47,442 bases of DNA from Halobacteriales archaeon QS_1_68_17 (GTDB taxonomy: Archaea; Halobacteriota; Halobacteria; Halobacteriales; Haloarculaceae), in contig PXRG01000019.1 of assembly GCA_003021105.1 (NCBI GenBank), positions 1 to 47,442 on the forward strand, in the 5' to 3' direction. The position numbers and the translations under genes were made by a program. This document shows positions 31,583-40,557 of this stretch, piece by piece. The notes below the pieces were generated by a model that was given only the letters and a program-made list of their open reading frames with translations, was not told where the DNA came from and did not search any database. How positions within the stretch are numbered: position 1 is the stretch's first letter; each line of letters begins with the position of its first letter.

Positions 31583-34114
31583 TCAGGGTTCGCGTCCGCG
31601 CCAGAACCGTTCGACCTGTGGCTTGAGGAACTCGGGAGTCATCCGGACGAACTCCTCGCGTTCCCCCGGCGGGAGGTACTCGTAGACGCCCCCATAGCGG
31701 GCTTCCGGCGTGTACCGCTCGTCGACGAGAATCCGGACCCCCACTTCGTCGCTCCCCCGGATGACCCTGCCGATGGCCTGCCTGGCGCGCCGGACCGCCG
31801 GGACCGTCAGCGCGTACTCGAAGGCGTGTTCCTCGCCGAACGCGTCGCCGTAGGCGTGCCGGACCGCCCTGACCCGCGGGGAGCCGACGTTTACCAGCGG
31901 GATGCCCACGACCGCGCAGGTGTGGAGTTTCTCGCCGTCGTAGTCGACGCCCTCGGTCAGGGTCCCCCGGGTGCTGGTCACGAGGACCTTCCCCTCGCCG
32001 GCGAAAAAGTCCCGTTTGAGCCGCTCGGTCTCCTCGTTTGCCGTGCTGGCGTCGACGAGGACCGGCTTCTCGACCGCGCCGTCGAGGTAGTCGCCGGCCC
32101 ACGCCGCCTCCCGGTAGCTGGGCATGGCGACCATCACGTTCCCGGGGCTGCGAGCGACCGACCGGAGGACGTGCCGGTACTGCTCGCGGGTGTCGTTGTC
32201 GTTGTCGGCGGCCGGCTCCCCGCGGTTGCGCGCGGTGAACGGCTCGGCGTCGACGATCCAGCTCGCGCGGTTCGCCTCGGGAAAGGGGAGATCGTAGGTC
32301 CGCTCGACGACCGGCCGGCCGTCGTCGCTCCCGCCGCGGTCCCCGCCCCTGCTGTTCCCGCGCTCGCTGCTGCTCCCGTCCGCCCCGCTTTTGCTCCCGT
32401 TTTCGCGCCCGTCGGTCCCGGCCGCGAGGCTGTCCAGCCCCGACACCCTGGTGAACACGTCCAGCGGTTCGAGCGTCGCGCTCATGAGCACGCCCCCGCC
32501 GAGTTCGTCGAATGTCCGGCGCAACTGCTCGGCCGGCATGCAGTCGTACAGCAAGAGCCCGGCCGTGTAGACCTGCTCCCAGCGGTTGGCCGTCGCGCCC
32601 CCGGGTGCGGGCGAGTGATCGAGTTCGACCTCCCGGAAACAGGTGGCGTGGTCCCGTTCCCACCACCGTTCCATGGTCGCGCCGACGGCCGCACAGACCG
32701 GCGTCCGCGACTGGTCGAGTTCGTCGAAGACCCCCTCCACGGCCGCACCCACGGTCGTCAGGCTCCGCCAGAGGTCCCCCGCGTAGCCCGCCCGCTCGGC
32801 CCAGGCGGTGAACTCGTCGCGCTCGGCGGTCTCCGGGTCCCGGAGCGGAATCTCCAGGGGTTCCTCGGGGAGCGCGTCCAGCCCGTCGGGGCCGGCCCGC
32901 CACCCGCGCCCGAACTCCGCGTCCAGGAAGCTCCCCACGCGGTCGTCGAGCCAGGCGACGGCGTCGTCGTAGAACTCCCGGACCCGCTCGACGGCCGCCA
33001 GCGGGACGTCGTAGCTCCGGAGGCGGTCCCGCACCTGGCGTTTGTCCTCGCGGCTCTCGCGGGCCCGCGAGAGCAGCGTCGCACAGTCGTTGCGCGCGCG
33101 GACGAGCGTGTCCCGGCCGACCCGGCGCGACAGCAGGTCCCGGACCCGCCCTTCGAGGCGGTGTGCCTCGTCGACGATCAGGAAGGTCCGCTCGTCGAGA
33201 ACCGACTCCACGAGCGGTCGGCTCTTCGGGTCGAACAGGTGGTTGTAGTTGCCGATCACCACGTCGGCCGCCTCCAGGAGCACGCCCATCGCGCGGTGGG
33301 GACAGGTGCCCCGCTCGACCGACGCCGGCAGGTACTCCGCGGCGGTGACGACGCTGTGCTCGCCGGCGTCGAAGCCGACGGGCGACCCCTTGTTGCGCGC
33401 GTACCAGTCGGCCTCGAACGGACAGAAAAGCGGCGGGTCGGTCCCCTCGGTCATCGACTCCGGCGCGGTCGGCTGCGTCCGGGGGTACGGCGACTCGGCC
33501 CCGGCGGTCGACAGCGCGTCCCCGAAGGTGCGGACTCCCTCGGCGTCCCGGCGCGCGGATTTCACGAGGTCGCTCGCCCGCGCGGGGTCCCACCACTGGT
33601 CGTCGGCCGCCTCGCCCCCGACCGTTGCGCTCGCCGCGCCCGGCAACCGCGTGTCCGCGTCGTTCCCGTCGCTTTCGACCAGGTCGGCGGTGTTCTCCCG
33701 GAGGTCCTCACACCGGTCGTGGACGCCCGCGTCCTCGGGGAAGACGCCCTCCCGCCCGTAGGGACAGAGGTCCCGCTTGCCGACCAGCGCCACGCCGTCG
33801 AACGGGTCGGCCAGCCCGGCGTTCATCGTCCGGAGGTCGTCGACGAACTGGCGGAGCTGCTGTTTGACCGGCGTCACGACCACGACGTTGTCGTACCGGT
33901 CGGTGTCCCGCACGAGCGCGGCCCCGGCGGTCAGCGCGGCCATGGTCTTGCCCGTCCCGCAGGGTCCCTCCATGGCGAGGTAGCCGCCGCGTTCCGCGGC
34001 GTCGATGGCGGTTTCGACCGCGTCCGCCTGGTTGTCGTAGGGCTCGTCGAAGCCGAACAGCGACCGCCACTCCGCGGCCGGGTCGCCGCCGTCCTGGTCC
34101 GGGCCGGTACTCAT
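31583..34114 (-). CDS. XPD/Rad3-like superfamily 2 DNA helicase
   Basis: 843 residues. Walker A GPCGTGKTMAALTAGA is near residue 50, DEAHRLEG is the DEAH box (about 313-320), and motif VI QAIGRVIRGSDEVGV is near the C-terminus. Cysteines in KRDLCPYGREG, HDRCEDL, LFCPFEADWY and GTCPHRAMG could ligate an iron-sulfur cluster, as in XPD. A low-complexity Gly/Ser/Arg/Asp insert (SSSERGNSRGGDRGGSDDGR) separates the helicase halves. Role in repair or related DNA processing is family inference. It is intact, in contrast to several neighbours. Confidence 0.88.
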   Translation of the reverse strand: MSTGPDQDGGDPAAEWRSLFGFDEPYDNQADAVETAIDAAERGGYLAMEGPCGTGKTMAALTAGAALVRDTDRYDNVVVVTPVKQQLRQFVDDLRTMNAGLADPFDGVALVGKRDLCPYGREGVFPEDAGVHDRCEDLRENTADLVESDGNDADTRLPGAASATVGGEAADDQWWDPARASDLVKSARRDAEGVRTFGDALSTAGAESPYPRTQPTAPESMTEGTDPPLFCPFEADWYARNKGSPVGFDAGEHSVVTAAEYLPASVERGTCPHRAMGVLLEAADVVIGNYNHLFDPKSRPLVESVLDERTFLIVDEAHRLEGRVRDLLSRRVGRDTLVRARNDCATLLSRARESREDKRQVRDRLRSYDVPLAAVERVREFYDDAVAWLDDRVGSFLDAEFGRGWRAGPDGLDALPEEPLEIPLRDPETAERDEFTAWAERAGYAGDLWRSLTTVGAAVEGVFDELDQSRTPVCAAVGATMERWWERDHATCFREVELDHSPAPGGATANRWEQVYTAGLLLYDCMPAEQLRRTFDELGGGVLMSATLEPLDVFTRVSGLDSLAAGTDGRENGSKSGADGSSSERGNSRGGDRGGSDDGRPVVERTYDLPFPEANRASWIVDAEPFTARNRGEPAADNDNDTREQYRHVLRSVARSPGNVMVAMPSYREAAWAGDYLDGAVEKPVLVDASTANEETERLKRDFFAGEGKVLVTSTRGTLTEGVDYDGEKLHTCAVVGIPLVNVGSPRVRAVRHAYGDAFGEEHAFEYALTVPAVRRARQAIGRVIRGSDEVGVRILVDERYTPEARYGGVYEYLPPGEREEFVRMTPEFLKPQVERFWRGREP

Positions 34115-34200
34115 CTACTCCGACGTTGCGCACCCCCGGATTTGAACCCACGGAATCCCCTGGCCGGCCGAAGAGTCCCCCTCCGCCGCCCGACCCGGCG

Positions 34201-34678
34201 GTGAACGGAATTACCTTCGACGACCCCGACCACACTGTCACGGCGTCCCACAACGGACGCGGGTTCCAGCAGCGCGTCCCGGAGACGGTGCCGCCGTTTT
34301 CCTCGCCCGTCGTCGAGGCGGGCGGTGCCTGGCTCTACGAGTTCGCCGAACCGGGGCTGTAGGCCTCTACTGCGGGCCAAACCACATCCTCGGCATGGCG
34401 ATGCGGATCGTCGTCGGGGACGAGGACACGCCGGACTACGAGGACACCTTCGAGGCCGAACCGCCGCTGCTCGCGCCGTTCAGCAAGCGGTTCCTCGAAT
34501 TCGAACTCAACGAGTTCAGCGACCACAACGAGGGCTGCGACTGGCCGTGGCTGACGCCGGTCGAACTGCTCGACGCGGATGTCCTCGACCCCGATGAGAT
34601 TCTCGCGGCCGGGTCCGTGTCGTTCGCCTCCGTGCTAGAGGAACTCGACCGGTTCGACGTACCGCCGACCACGAGTGA
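34201..34678 (+). pseudogene. Cupredoxin (blue copper) gene, N-terminally truncated and frameshifted
   Basis: From GTG 34201, VNGITFDDPDHTVTASH, RVPETVPPFSSPV and GGAWLYEFAEPGL fit the plastocyanin/azurin-type proteins of haloarchaea, with a copper-ligand His. A TAG stop at 34360-34362 interrupts. In the next frame, LYCGPNHILGMAMRIVVGD restores the expected Cys-His-Met ligands, so one base is missing at about 34360. The frame then continues (APFSKRFLEFELNEFSDHNE) to a MITE-like element at 34679 and would end inside it. The usual signal peptide and first strands are absent upstream. The break is probably real decay, though a single-base error is possible. Confidence 0.7.
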
Positions 34679-34789
34679 TAGTGATTGTTGCGACTCTTTA
34701 CCGCCGAGAAGTCACAATTCGTGGGCTTCAGCCCGCGAATCAACCGTTCACGTGAGGTGGTCGCAAAAACAATCGCAACAATCACTATG
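34679..34789. mobile_element. MITE-like element with 16-bp terminal inverted repeats (copy 2)
   Basis: A 111-bp segment with perfect 16-bp ends: ATAGTGATTGTTGCGA at 34679-34694 and its complement at 34774-34789. Inside is a hairpin ATTCGTGGGC-TTCA-GCCCGCGAAT with a TTCA loop. The outer bases match the other copy in form (TGATA on the left, TATGA on the right). It lies at the 3' end of the broken cupredoxin. Alternative reading: a palindrome-associated (PATE-like) remnant related to IS200/IS605. Confidence 0.55.
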
Positions 34790-34866
34790 AGATAGGGTCC
34801 TGCTCGGCCCGCCCCCCGTCGCCCGATGTCGGCGGCTTTTATACGCCGGCGCTCGTCCGGCCCGCC

Positions 34867-35190
34867 ATGAGCGAGGGACCGTTCGAGACGACGTTCCGCG
34901 TCGGCGAGGTGACCGACGCCGAACCGTTCCCGGAGACGGACAAACCCGAGATGGCGAAACTGTGGCTCGACCTGGGCGACGAGGCCGTCCAGTCCGCGGC
35001 CCAGACGGGCTACAACTACGACGCCGCCGACCTGGTCGGGCGGCAGGTGCTCTGTGCGACGAACCTCGGGACCGTCCGCATCGCCGGTTTCAAGTCGGAG
35101 GTGCTCGTCGTCGGCGTTCCCGACGAGGACGGGCACCCGGTGCTGGTCGGCCCCGACAGGCCCGTCCCGACGGGCGGAGCGCTCTACTGA
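34867..35190 (+). CDS. tRNA-binding domain protein (CsaA/EMAP-II type)
   Basis: 107 residues with the OB-fold tRNA-binding domain seen in CsaA and in the C-terminus of methionyl-tRNA synthetase: RVGEVTDAEPFPETDKPEMA, GRQVLCATNLGTVRIAGFKS and the C-terminal VLVGPDRPVPTGGALY. TATA box CTTTTATA at 34836-34843, about 23 nt before the ATG. Role as chaperone or synthetase partner is not fixed. Confidence 0.88.
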   Translation: MSEGPFETTFRVGEVTDAEPFPETDKPEMAKLWLDLGDEAVQSAAQTGYNYDAADLVGRQVLCATNLGTVRIAGFKSEVLVVGVPDEDGHPVLVGPDRPVPTGGALY

Positions 35191-35198
35191 ACCGGACT

Positions 35199-35654
35199 CT
35201 AGAGGTGTTTCCGCATACAGGTCGCCGTCGCGGGACAGTACTCGCTGAACTGGGCGGTCTCCCGGATCGAGTCGGGCGCGTCGGCGCGCTCGATCTCCGC
35301 GTAGCCGCGGTCCGCGAAGAACCCGGCCGCGGTCGTCGTCAACAGGTACAGTCGCTCGACGCCCGCGGCCGCCGCCCGGGTCTCCAGTTCGTCACACAGC
35401 GCCGTGCCGAATCCCGCTCCCCGCGCCGAGCGTTCGACGACGATCGAGCGCAACAGACCGCTCCGCTCGAACCGTTCGACGCCGCCGATCCCGACGACGC
35501 TGTCCCCGCGGTACCCCACGTAGAAACAGTCGGCCTTCCCGCGGACGTCCCCCGTCGGCAGGTCGTTCCGGGCCAGCAGCGTCTCGACGACGGCCATCCC
35601 GTCCTCGTCCTCGTCCTCGTCCGCCCGCCTGAGCGTGACGTCCGGACCACTCAT
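35199..35654 (-). CDS. GNAT acetyltransferase, ArsN2-like
   Basis: 151 residues, GNAT fold. RSIVVERSARGAGFGTALCD is the acetyl-CoA loop, and VERLYLLTTTAAGFFADRGY and TAQFSEYCPATATCM match the ArsN2 (arsenic-resistance N-acetyltransferase) subfamily closely. No ars operon is next to it, although an ArsA-like pseudogene lies about 4 kb away. The stop is near 35199; the start overlaps the cupin stop by 4 nt. Confidence 0.8.
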   Translation of the reverse strand: MSGPDVTLRRADEDEDEDGMAVVETLLARNDLPTGDVRGKADCFYVGYRGDSVVGIGGVERFERSGLLRSIVVERSARGAGFGTALCDELETRAAAAGVERLYLLTTTAAGFFADRGYAEIERADAPDSIRETAQFSEYCPATATCMRKHL

Positions 35655-36148
35655 CGTTCGAGTCCGTGTCGTTCGATCAGGTCCGGGACGCTCCCGTAGT
35701 CGATCTCGAACCCGTACTCACCGTGGAGGTCCTCGATCCGTGCCATCGTCGCCTCGTCCGGGTCCCCGTCGGCCGGGAGCAGGTCGGCCACCTCCCGGAA
35801 GTACCAGGCGAACTCGCCCGGGGCGATGATCTCCAGGAACCGGAGCGGCTCCGGCCCGGGGTTCCAGAACGTGTGCCAGACGCCGCGTTCCTTCACGGCG
35901 ACCTCGCCGGCACCGACCGTCGATACCTCGTCGCCCTCCTGGATTCCCATTTCGCCCTCCAGGATGTACGAGAGTTCGTCCTCGCGGGAATGTCGGTGGA
36001 GCGGCGCGGCGAGTTTCCGCGGGGGGAGCGTGTGCTCGACCACGGCGACCCCGCTGTCGCTCTCGCCGGGCGCGACGCGGAGCCGTGCCCCGAGGTGTCG
36101 GCCGACGCCCACGTCCACCGAATATTTCTCTCCGGTAGTGTCGGTCAT
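35651..36148 (-). CDS. Cupin domain protein
   Basis: 165 residues with one cupin barrel. Metal-binding motif 1 is APLHRHSREDELSYILEGEM (HRHxxxxE-type) and motif 2 is KERGVWHTFWNPGPEPLRFL. A C-terminal extension of about 50 residues ends DLIERHGLER. It forms an ATGA-coupled operon with the ArsN2-like acetyltransferase. Substrate unknown. Confidence 0.8.
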   Translation of the reverse strand: MTDTTGEKYSVDVGVGRHLGARLRVAPGESDSGVAVVEHTLPPRKLAAPLHRHSREDELSYILEGEMGIQEGDEVSTVGAGEVAVKERGVWHTFWNPGPEPLRFLEIIAPGEFAWYFREVADLLPADGDPDEATMARIEDLHGEYGFEIDYGSVPDLIERHGLER

Positions 36149-36203
36149 TGCGTTCCCAGCGTGGCGGCGGACGGGCAAAACTGTAAGGTCCGCTTTCCCG
36201 GGG

Positions 36204-37307
36204 CTACGCGAAGAACTCGGCCAGCCGGTCGGCGGCGTCGGTCGCTCGCGGGGTCACCAGCGCGAACCGGAACCAGTCCCCTCGCGCCTCGCCGAACGCC
36301 TCGCCGGGCATCCCGGCGACGCCGGCCTCGTCGATCAGCCGCTCGACGTTCCCGTAGGTGCCGGGGAAGCCGTCGAACCGCGCCATCACGTAGAACGCAC
36401 CCTCCGGCTCGGTGTACTCGGCGCCCGCCGCGTCCAGCGCGTCGGTGAACGCGTCGATGCGGTCTTCGAGCATCCGCCGGGTCGTCGCGTAGTAGTCCGG
36501 CCGCGTCGTCTCCAGCGCCCGGAGCACCGCATGCTGGGCGGGTCGGCTCCCGGTCACGTTCGTCAGCATGTGCCGGGTCCGGACCGCGTCGACCAGCCAC
36601 TCGGGGTAGACGCCGTAGCCGACGCGAAAGCCCGTGACCGCCATCGACTTCGAGACCGCGTTGGTGACGACGACGTTTTCGGCGTCGAGTGCGAGCGCGC
36701 TGGCGAACCGGCCGGAGTAGTCGAAGTGGTCGTACACCTCGTCGCTGACCAGCAGGGCGTCGTGGTCGGCGGCGACCTCGGCGAGCGCGCGTTTCCGGTC
36801 CTCGCCGTACACGGCACCGGTGGGGTTGTTCGGGGAGTTGATCACGATCAGGGCCGTCTCGTCGCTCGCCGCGGCGCGGACGTCGGCGGGGTCGAGTCGC
36901 CCTTGGTCGTCGACCGGGACGAACCGCGCGTCGGCGTTGAGCAGGTTCGCCCGGCCCGCGTAGTACGGATACACGGGGTCGGTGAGGAGTACCTCCGACC
37001 CCGACATCTCGGCCAGTCCCTCGGCCATCGCCAGGTGGTTGGCCTCGCCCGCGCCGTTGGTGACGACCACCCGCCCGACGTCGACGCCCCGCCGGGCGGC
37101 GATTTCCTCCCTGAGCGCCCGCAGGCCGTGGCTGGCGGGATACTGGAAGGCCGAACTGTCCTCGTCCGCGTAGGCCCGAAGCCCCTCGCGGAGGCCGTCG
37201 GGCGGATCCCAGTCGGGATTGCCGCTTACCATGTCGATCACGTCCCGGTCGGCCTCCGCCGCGTACTTCATCACCCGGAAAAACTGGGGTTTGCGGTACG
37301 AAACCAT
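36204..37307 (-). CDS. Class I PLP-dependent aminotransferase
   Basis: 367 residues. DMVSGNPDWDPPDGLREGLR near the start, INSPNNPTGAVYGEDRKRAL, SDEVYDHFDYSG and the PLP lysine in VTNAVSKSMAVTGFRVGYGV. A C-terminal arginine segment (GDWFRFALVTPR) completes the site. Fold-type I aspartate-like enzyme, distinct from the paralogue at 16793-17914 (different N-terminus and lysine motif). The specific substrate is not deducible. Confidence 0.9.
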   Translation of the reverse strand: MVSYRKPQFFRVMKYAAEADRDVIDMVSGNPDWDPPDGLREGLRAYADEDSSAFQYPASHGLRALREEIAARRGVDVGRVVVTNGAGEANHLAMAEGLAEMSGSEVLLTDPVYPYYAGRANLLNADARFVPVDDQGRLDPADVRAAASDETALIVINSPNNPTGAVYGEDRKRALAEVAADHDALLVSDEVYDHFDYSGRFASALALDAENVVVTNAVSKSMAVTGFRVGYGVYPEWLVDAVRTRHMLTNVTGSRPAQHAVLRALETTRPDYYATTRRMLEDRIDAFTDALDAAGAEYTEPEGAFYVMARFDGFPGTYGNVERLIDEAGVAGMPGEAFGEARGDWFRFALVTPRATDAADRLAEFFA

Positions 37308-37472
37308 ATTTTCTCCGTGATCTCCCCGTTGGCCCGGTTTTTGCATAAAAACGACGAAACGACCGCCAGCTACGCAATCGGCGAGGAGGTCGACGACTGT
37401 CAGGACATCGACCTCCCGTTCCCCTGACGCGTGGGGTCTCCGACCGGTTCCCGTCCGCGCGGCCCCGGAACG

Positions 37473-38210
37473 TCAGTTGATATTTCTGTCGGCGTACGTC
37501 GCCGGACGTTTTCGGTCGGTGAACATCGCCATCCCGAGGGCGAGCGCGACGCCGCCGACCGCGAAACCAGTCTTGTAACCGGGACTCATCGCGAACGCCA
37601 GGAGTCCGATCCCGGTTGCGATCAGGAGTGCCCGCGTCGGATCCCGGCCGGCGATGCGAGCGACGGTGCCGAGAAAGGCGACCCCGACGACGGTCCCGAC
37701 GACGACGTCGACGAGGTAGTGAACGCCGAGAACGACCCTGGATACCGACACCAGCACGGTCACCGCGCCCGCGGCGAGGACACGACGCGACCGGTTCCAG
37801 CCTCGTAACGTGATCGCCGCGCCGCCGTAGACGGCCGCGGTCTTGAGGGCGTGACCGCTCGGGAATCCGTAGCCCTCGGCCGTCACCATCGACTCGCATA
37901 CGGGACCCGCGAGCACGGGAATCCAGGCCGGGGGTGTCACCGCTGTTGCATCCGGCGGCCGCGGGAGCGCGAACACGGCTTTCATCGCCACCGTCAGACA
38001 GTATGCGCCGACCGCCAGCGCGAACAGGTACAGGGCATCCTTCCGGGGGTTCTCGGCGGCCTCGTAGCCGAACTCCGAGACGACGTAGACCAGCGCGATT
38101 CCGGTCAGGACGAACCACATGTCGCCGAGTTGCGTCACGGCACCGGCGATGGCGCGCATCTCCTCGGGAAGCCGCGAAACGAACGCCGCTTCGCCCACGC
38201 CGCGTGGCAT
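37473..38210 (-). CDS. PAP2-type membrane phosphatase
   Basis: 245 residues, about six or seven membrane helices. The acid-phosphatase motifs are present in order: KAVFALPRPP, GFPSGHALKTA and SRVVLGVHYLVDVVVG. The enzyme dephosphorylates a lipid or prenyl phosphate in the membrane. The ATG at 38210 gives the usual length; an upstream in-frame codon would overlap the divergent cinA-like gene. Confidence 0.88.
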   Translation of the reverse strand: MPRGVGEAAFVSRLPEEMRAIAGAVTQLGDMWFVLTGIALVYVVSEFGYEAAENPRKDALYLFALAVGAYCLTVAMKAVFALPRPPDATAVTPPAWIPVLAGPVCESMVTAEGYGFPSGHALKTAAVYGGAAITLRGWNRSRRVLAAGAVTVLVSVSRVVLGVHYLVDVVVGTVVGVAFLGTVARIAGRDPTRALLIATGIGLLAFAMSPGYKTGFAVGGVALALGMAMFTDRKRPATYADRNIN

Positions 38211-38295
38211 ACGCCGGCAGATTGCCTCCAGGTGCAAAAAAGACCTCGGTACTGCCGTCCCCGTCGTTTTTGTGGCGCACGCCCATGGATCGGAC

Positions 38296-38820
38296 ATGCG
38301 CCAGTTCGCCGACGACCCGCCGATCGAGGAGCGACTCGGGGAGTTGCTCCGGGAGCGCGGGGAGGCCCTGGCAGTCGCGGAATCGTGTACCGGCGGCCTC
38401 GTCGGGTCGCTCGTGACCGACGTGCCGGGGTCGAGCGACTACTTCGACCGCTCGCTGGTGACCTACGCCTACGACGCGAAACGGGAGGCGCTCGCGGTCA
38501 GCCGCGAGGCGCTGGACGAACGCGGCGCGGTCAGTGCCCCGGTCGCCCGCGAGATGGCCCGGGGCGTCCGCGACGTGGCCGACGTGACCTGGGGACTCTC
38601 GACGACGGGCGTCGCCGGCCCGACCGGCGGGACCGAAGAGACGCCGGTCGGGACTGTCTACGTCGGCGTCGCCTACGCCGCCGACTGGGGCACGGGGGCC
38701 TCGCGGGCGACCGTCGAGCGCCACGAGTTCGACGGCTCCCGCCGGGAGATCAAAGAGCGGATCGCACGGGGGGCGCTCCGGGACCTGGCGGCGGCTGTCC
38801 GGGAGTGGGAGCGGGCATAG
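38296..38820 (+). CDS. CinA family amidohydrolase domain protein
   Basis: 174 residues: ALAVAESCTGGLVGSLVTDV, SLVTYAYDAKREALAVSREA, LSTTGVAGPTGGTEETPVGT match the C-terminal domain of CinA (nicotinamide-nucleotide/ADP-ribose amidohydrolase) as a free-standing protein. The nucleophile Ser and the TGG motif are present. Divergent from the PAP2 gene. Confidence 0.9.
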   Translation: MRQFADDPPIEERLGELLRERGEALAVAESCTGGLVGSLVTDVPGSSDYFDRSLVTYAYDAKREALAVSREALDERGAVSAPVAREMARGVRDVADVTWGLSTTGVAGPTGGTEETPVGTVYVGVAYAADWGTGASRATVERHEFDGSRREIKERIARGALRDLAAAVREWERA

Positions 38821-38925
38821 GTCCGGAACCTCCCGGCCGGATCCGTCGAATAGAGCCTCCCCCGGTCCATAGGCTGGACGCGCGGAGCGCCACGCCTTTG
38901 ACGGGTGGCTCCGTTTCCCCGTTCG

Positions 38926-39402
38926 ATGAACAAGAAGGGTCACGTCCTGAACGCCATCCTGCTGGCCGTCGGCCTGGGGTACATCCTGGAGCCGGCCGGC
39001 GACATCCGAACGTTCAGGACCATCGCGGAGGTGTCGATTCCGGTCGTCCTCGGGGCGCTGTTCCCGGACGTGGACACGGCCTTCGGCAGACACCGTAAGA
39101 CGCTACACAACTTCCTCGTGTTGGGGGTCGTCGCGGCCTATCCGATCTACTTCGGGAACCTCCGGTACGTGTGGATCGGCGTCCTCACCCACTACGTGCT
39201 CGACCTGCTGGGCTCGAAACGCGGGCTCGCCCTGCTGTACCCCTACGAGAAGGAGTTCAGCCTGCCCTTTGGCGTCGCGGTCAGCAGCGACTACGCCGAC
39301 GCGATGACCCTGGCCGTGACGGCGTTCGAACTGGCCGTCGCCGCCGCCATCGTCTACGAGGTCCCCCAGCGGGTGGTCGCCGACGCCCTCGCCGGCATCT
39401 AG
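38926..39402 (+). CDS. Membrane-bound metal-dependent hydrolase (YdjM-like)
   Basis: 158 residues, mostly membrane helices. KKGHVLNAILLAVGLGYILE carries the early His, GALFPDVDTAFGRHRKTLHN gives the Asp and His residues, and THYVLDLLGSKRGLALLYPY the later ones. Belongs to the LexA-regulated/YdjM-type inner-membrane hydrolase family. Its stop and the converging gene's stop share one palindromic CTAG (39399-39402). Confidence 0.8.
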   Translation: MNKKGHVLNAILLAVGLGYILEPAGDIRTFRTIAEVSIPVVLGALFPDVDTAFGRHRKTLHNFLVLGVVAAYPIYFGNLRYVWIGVLTHYVLDLLGSKRGLALLYPYEKEFSLPFGVAVSSDYADAMTLAVTAFELAVAAAIVYEVPQRVVADALAGI

Positions 39403-40157
39403 ACGCGCACGTCGTCGAACTGCCCGCGGTAGGCGAGGTGGTCGGGGTGGGTCGGCTCGGTCCCCGAGAGGAACACGCGGTCGAACTTCTCCCAGGTGTT
39501 CTCGTAGCCGAGGTGGGCGAACTCCAGGCCACAGCGGAGCCGGTGGCCGACCCCGTCGCGGTGGAAGATCCGCCGGGGTGTGCCCGACCCGAGTGCCGAC
39601 ACCAGGTCGCCCGCGTCGGCCATCGGTTCCTCGAAGGCGGTCCATGCCTCGCCGACCGTGCCACGGAGGTGCGCGTAGGAGGAGGTAAACCCCGGCAGTC
39701 CGGTCTCGCGGGCGATCCCGACCGCACGCCGGTTGTGCCGGGGGAGGTGTTTCGGGTTGTACACCTCGACGGCGTCGATCACGTCGGCGTACCGTTCGAC
39801 GTCGGCCCGGTCGAGACTCACCGTCAGGAAGCCGGGGTGCGGGACGAGGACGGCGGCGTCCTGCCGGTCGAGTTCGGCCATCGCCCCCTCGAGGGTGATG
39901 AAATCCGGGATCGGATCGGAGAGCCCGATCCCGAGGACGTGTTTGCGGGTTTGCCAGTCGCCCGTGAATATCTCGCGGCCGGGGACCACCAGCAGGCCGT
40001 CGTCGGAGAACGCGGCCGCCTGGCGCTCGACGTCCGGCAGGCGCGTGAAATGCGGCGCGTACACGAGCGCGTCGAGGTTGCGCGCCTTGGCCCGCCGGAC
40101 GACGCGCTCGTCGAGCACCTTGACGTGGAGGTCGACGCGGAACTGCGCGGCGGTCAC
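39399..40157 (-). CDS. PHP domain phosphoesterase
   Basis: 252 residues if started at GTG 40157. FRVDLHVKVLDERVVRRAKA is the first PHP motif (with His-x-Lys replacing the usual His-x-His), followed by VVPGREIFTGDWQTRKHVLG, VLVPHPGFLT, a DAVEVYNPKHLP segment and GLPGFTSSYAHLRGTVGEAW. It resembles PHP metal-dependent phosphoesterases, but the changed first motif and missing second His may affect metal binding. An ATG at 40247 would add about 30 basic residues and leave only 13 bp to the divergent gene, so the GTG is preferred. Confidence 0.75.
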   Translation of the reverse strand: MTAAQFRVDLHVKVLDERVVRRAKARNLDALVYAPHFTRLPDVERQAAAFSDDGLLVVPGREIFTGDWQTRKHVLGIGLSDPIPDFITLEGAMAELDRQDAAVLVPHPGFLTVSLDRADVERYADVIDAVEVYNPKHLPRHNRRAVGIARETGLPGFTSSYAHLRGTVGEAWTAFEEPMADAGDLVSALGSGTPRRIFHRDGVGHRLRCGLEFAHLGYENTWEKFDRVFLSGTEPTHPDHLAYRGQFDDVRV

Positions 40158-40260
40158 GCGCGTCCGTTCCCGCGGCGACAGTTTGAAGATTGCTACTCGC
40201 CGATCCCGGGCGCGTCCGTGCGAACGCTTTTTGTACGCCGCCGTCATCCCCCCGACAAGA

Positions 40261-40557
40261 ATGCCACGCTGGGAATGTGCGATCGAAGGCGACGGCAAAC
40301 AGTACGACACCGTCGAGGACCTGCTGGTCCACCAGGCCACCGAGCACGAGCGCATCGAGTGCAAGGTCTGTGGTGCCGTGTTGCCCGACGGCTACTTCGC
40401 CATCCGCCACGCCTTCGAGGAACACACCCGTGCCGAGTACGTCCGCGCCTACGACGCCAGCGCGGCGGCGGTCCGTCGCCGCGAGCAGATCAAGGAGACC
40501 ATCGAGTCGACCGCCGACATCCGGTCGGTCGTCGACCGCATCGAGAACGACGGCTGA
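40261..40557 (+). CDS. DUF7565-like zinc-finger protein
   Basis: 98 residues. CKVCGAVLPDGYFAIRH with a following EEH gives a C2H2-like metal site (residues 35-55), preceded by MPRWECAIEGDGKQYDT. The C-terminal third is helical. A TATA-like TTTTTGTAC ends about 25 nt before the ATG. It matches haloarchaeal zinc-finger families such as DUF7565; function unknown. Confidence 0.65.
   Translation: MPRWECAIEGDGKQYDTVEDLLVHQATEHERIECKVCGAVLPDGYFAIRHAFEEHTRAEYVRAYDASAAAVRRREQIKETIESTADIRSVVDRIENDG

Noticed and set aside
34138..34155. TTCCGTGGGTTCAAATCC on the minus strand looks like the T-arm of a haloarchaeal tRNA.
   Set aside because: The sequence does not continue into a matching T-stem or acceptor arm and there is no D-arm or anticodon arm nearby; it also overlaps the likely promoter of the helicase gene.
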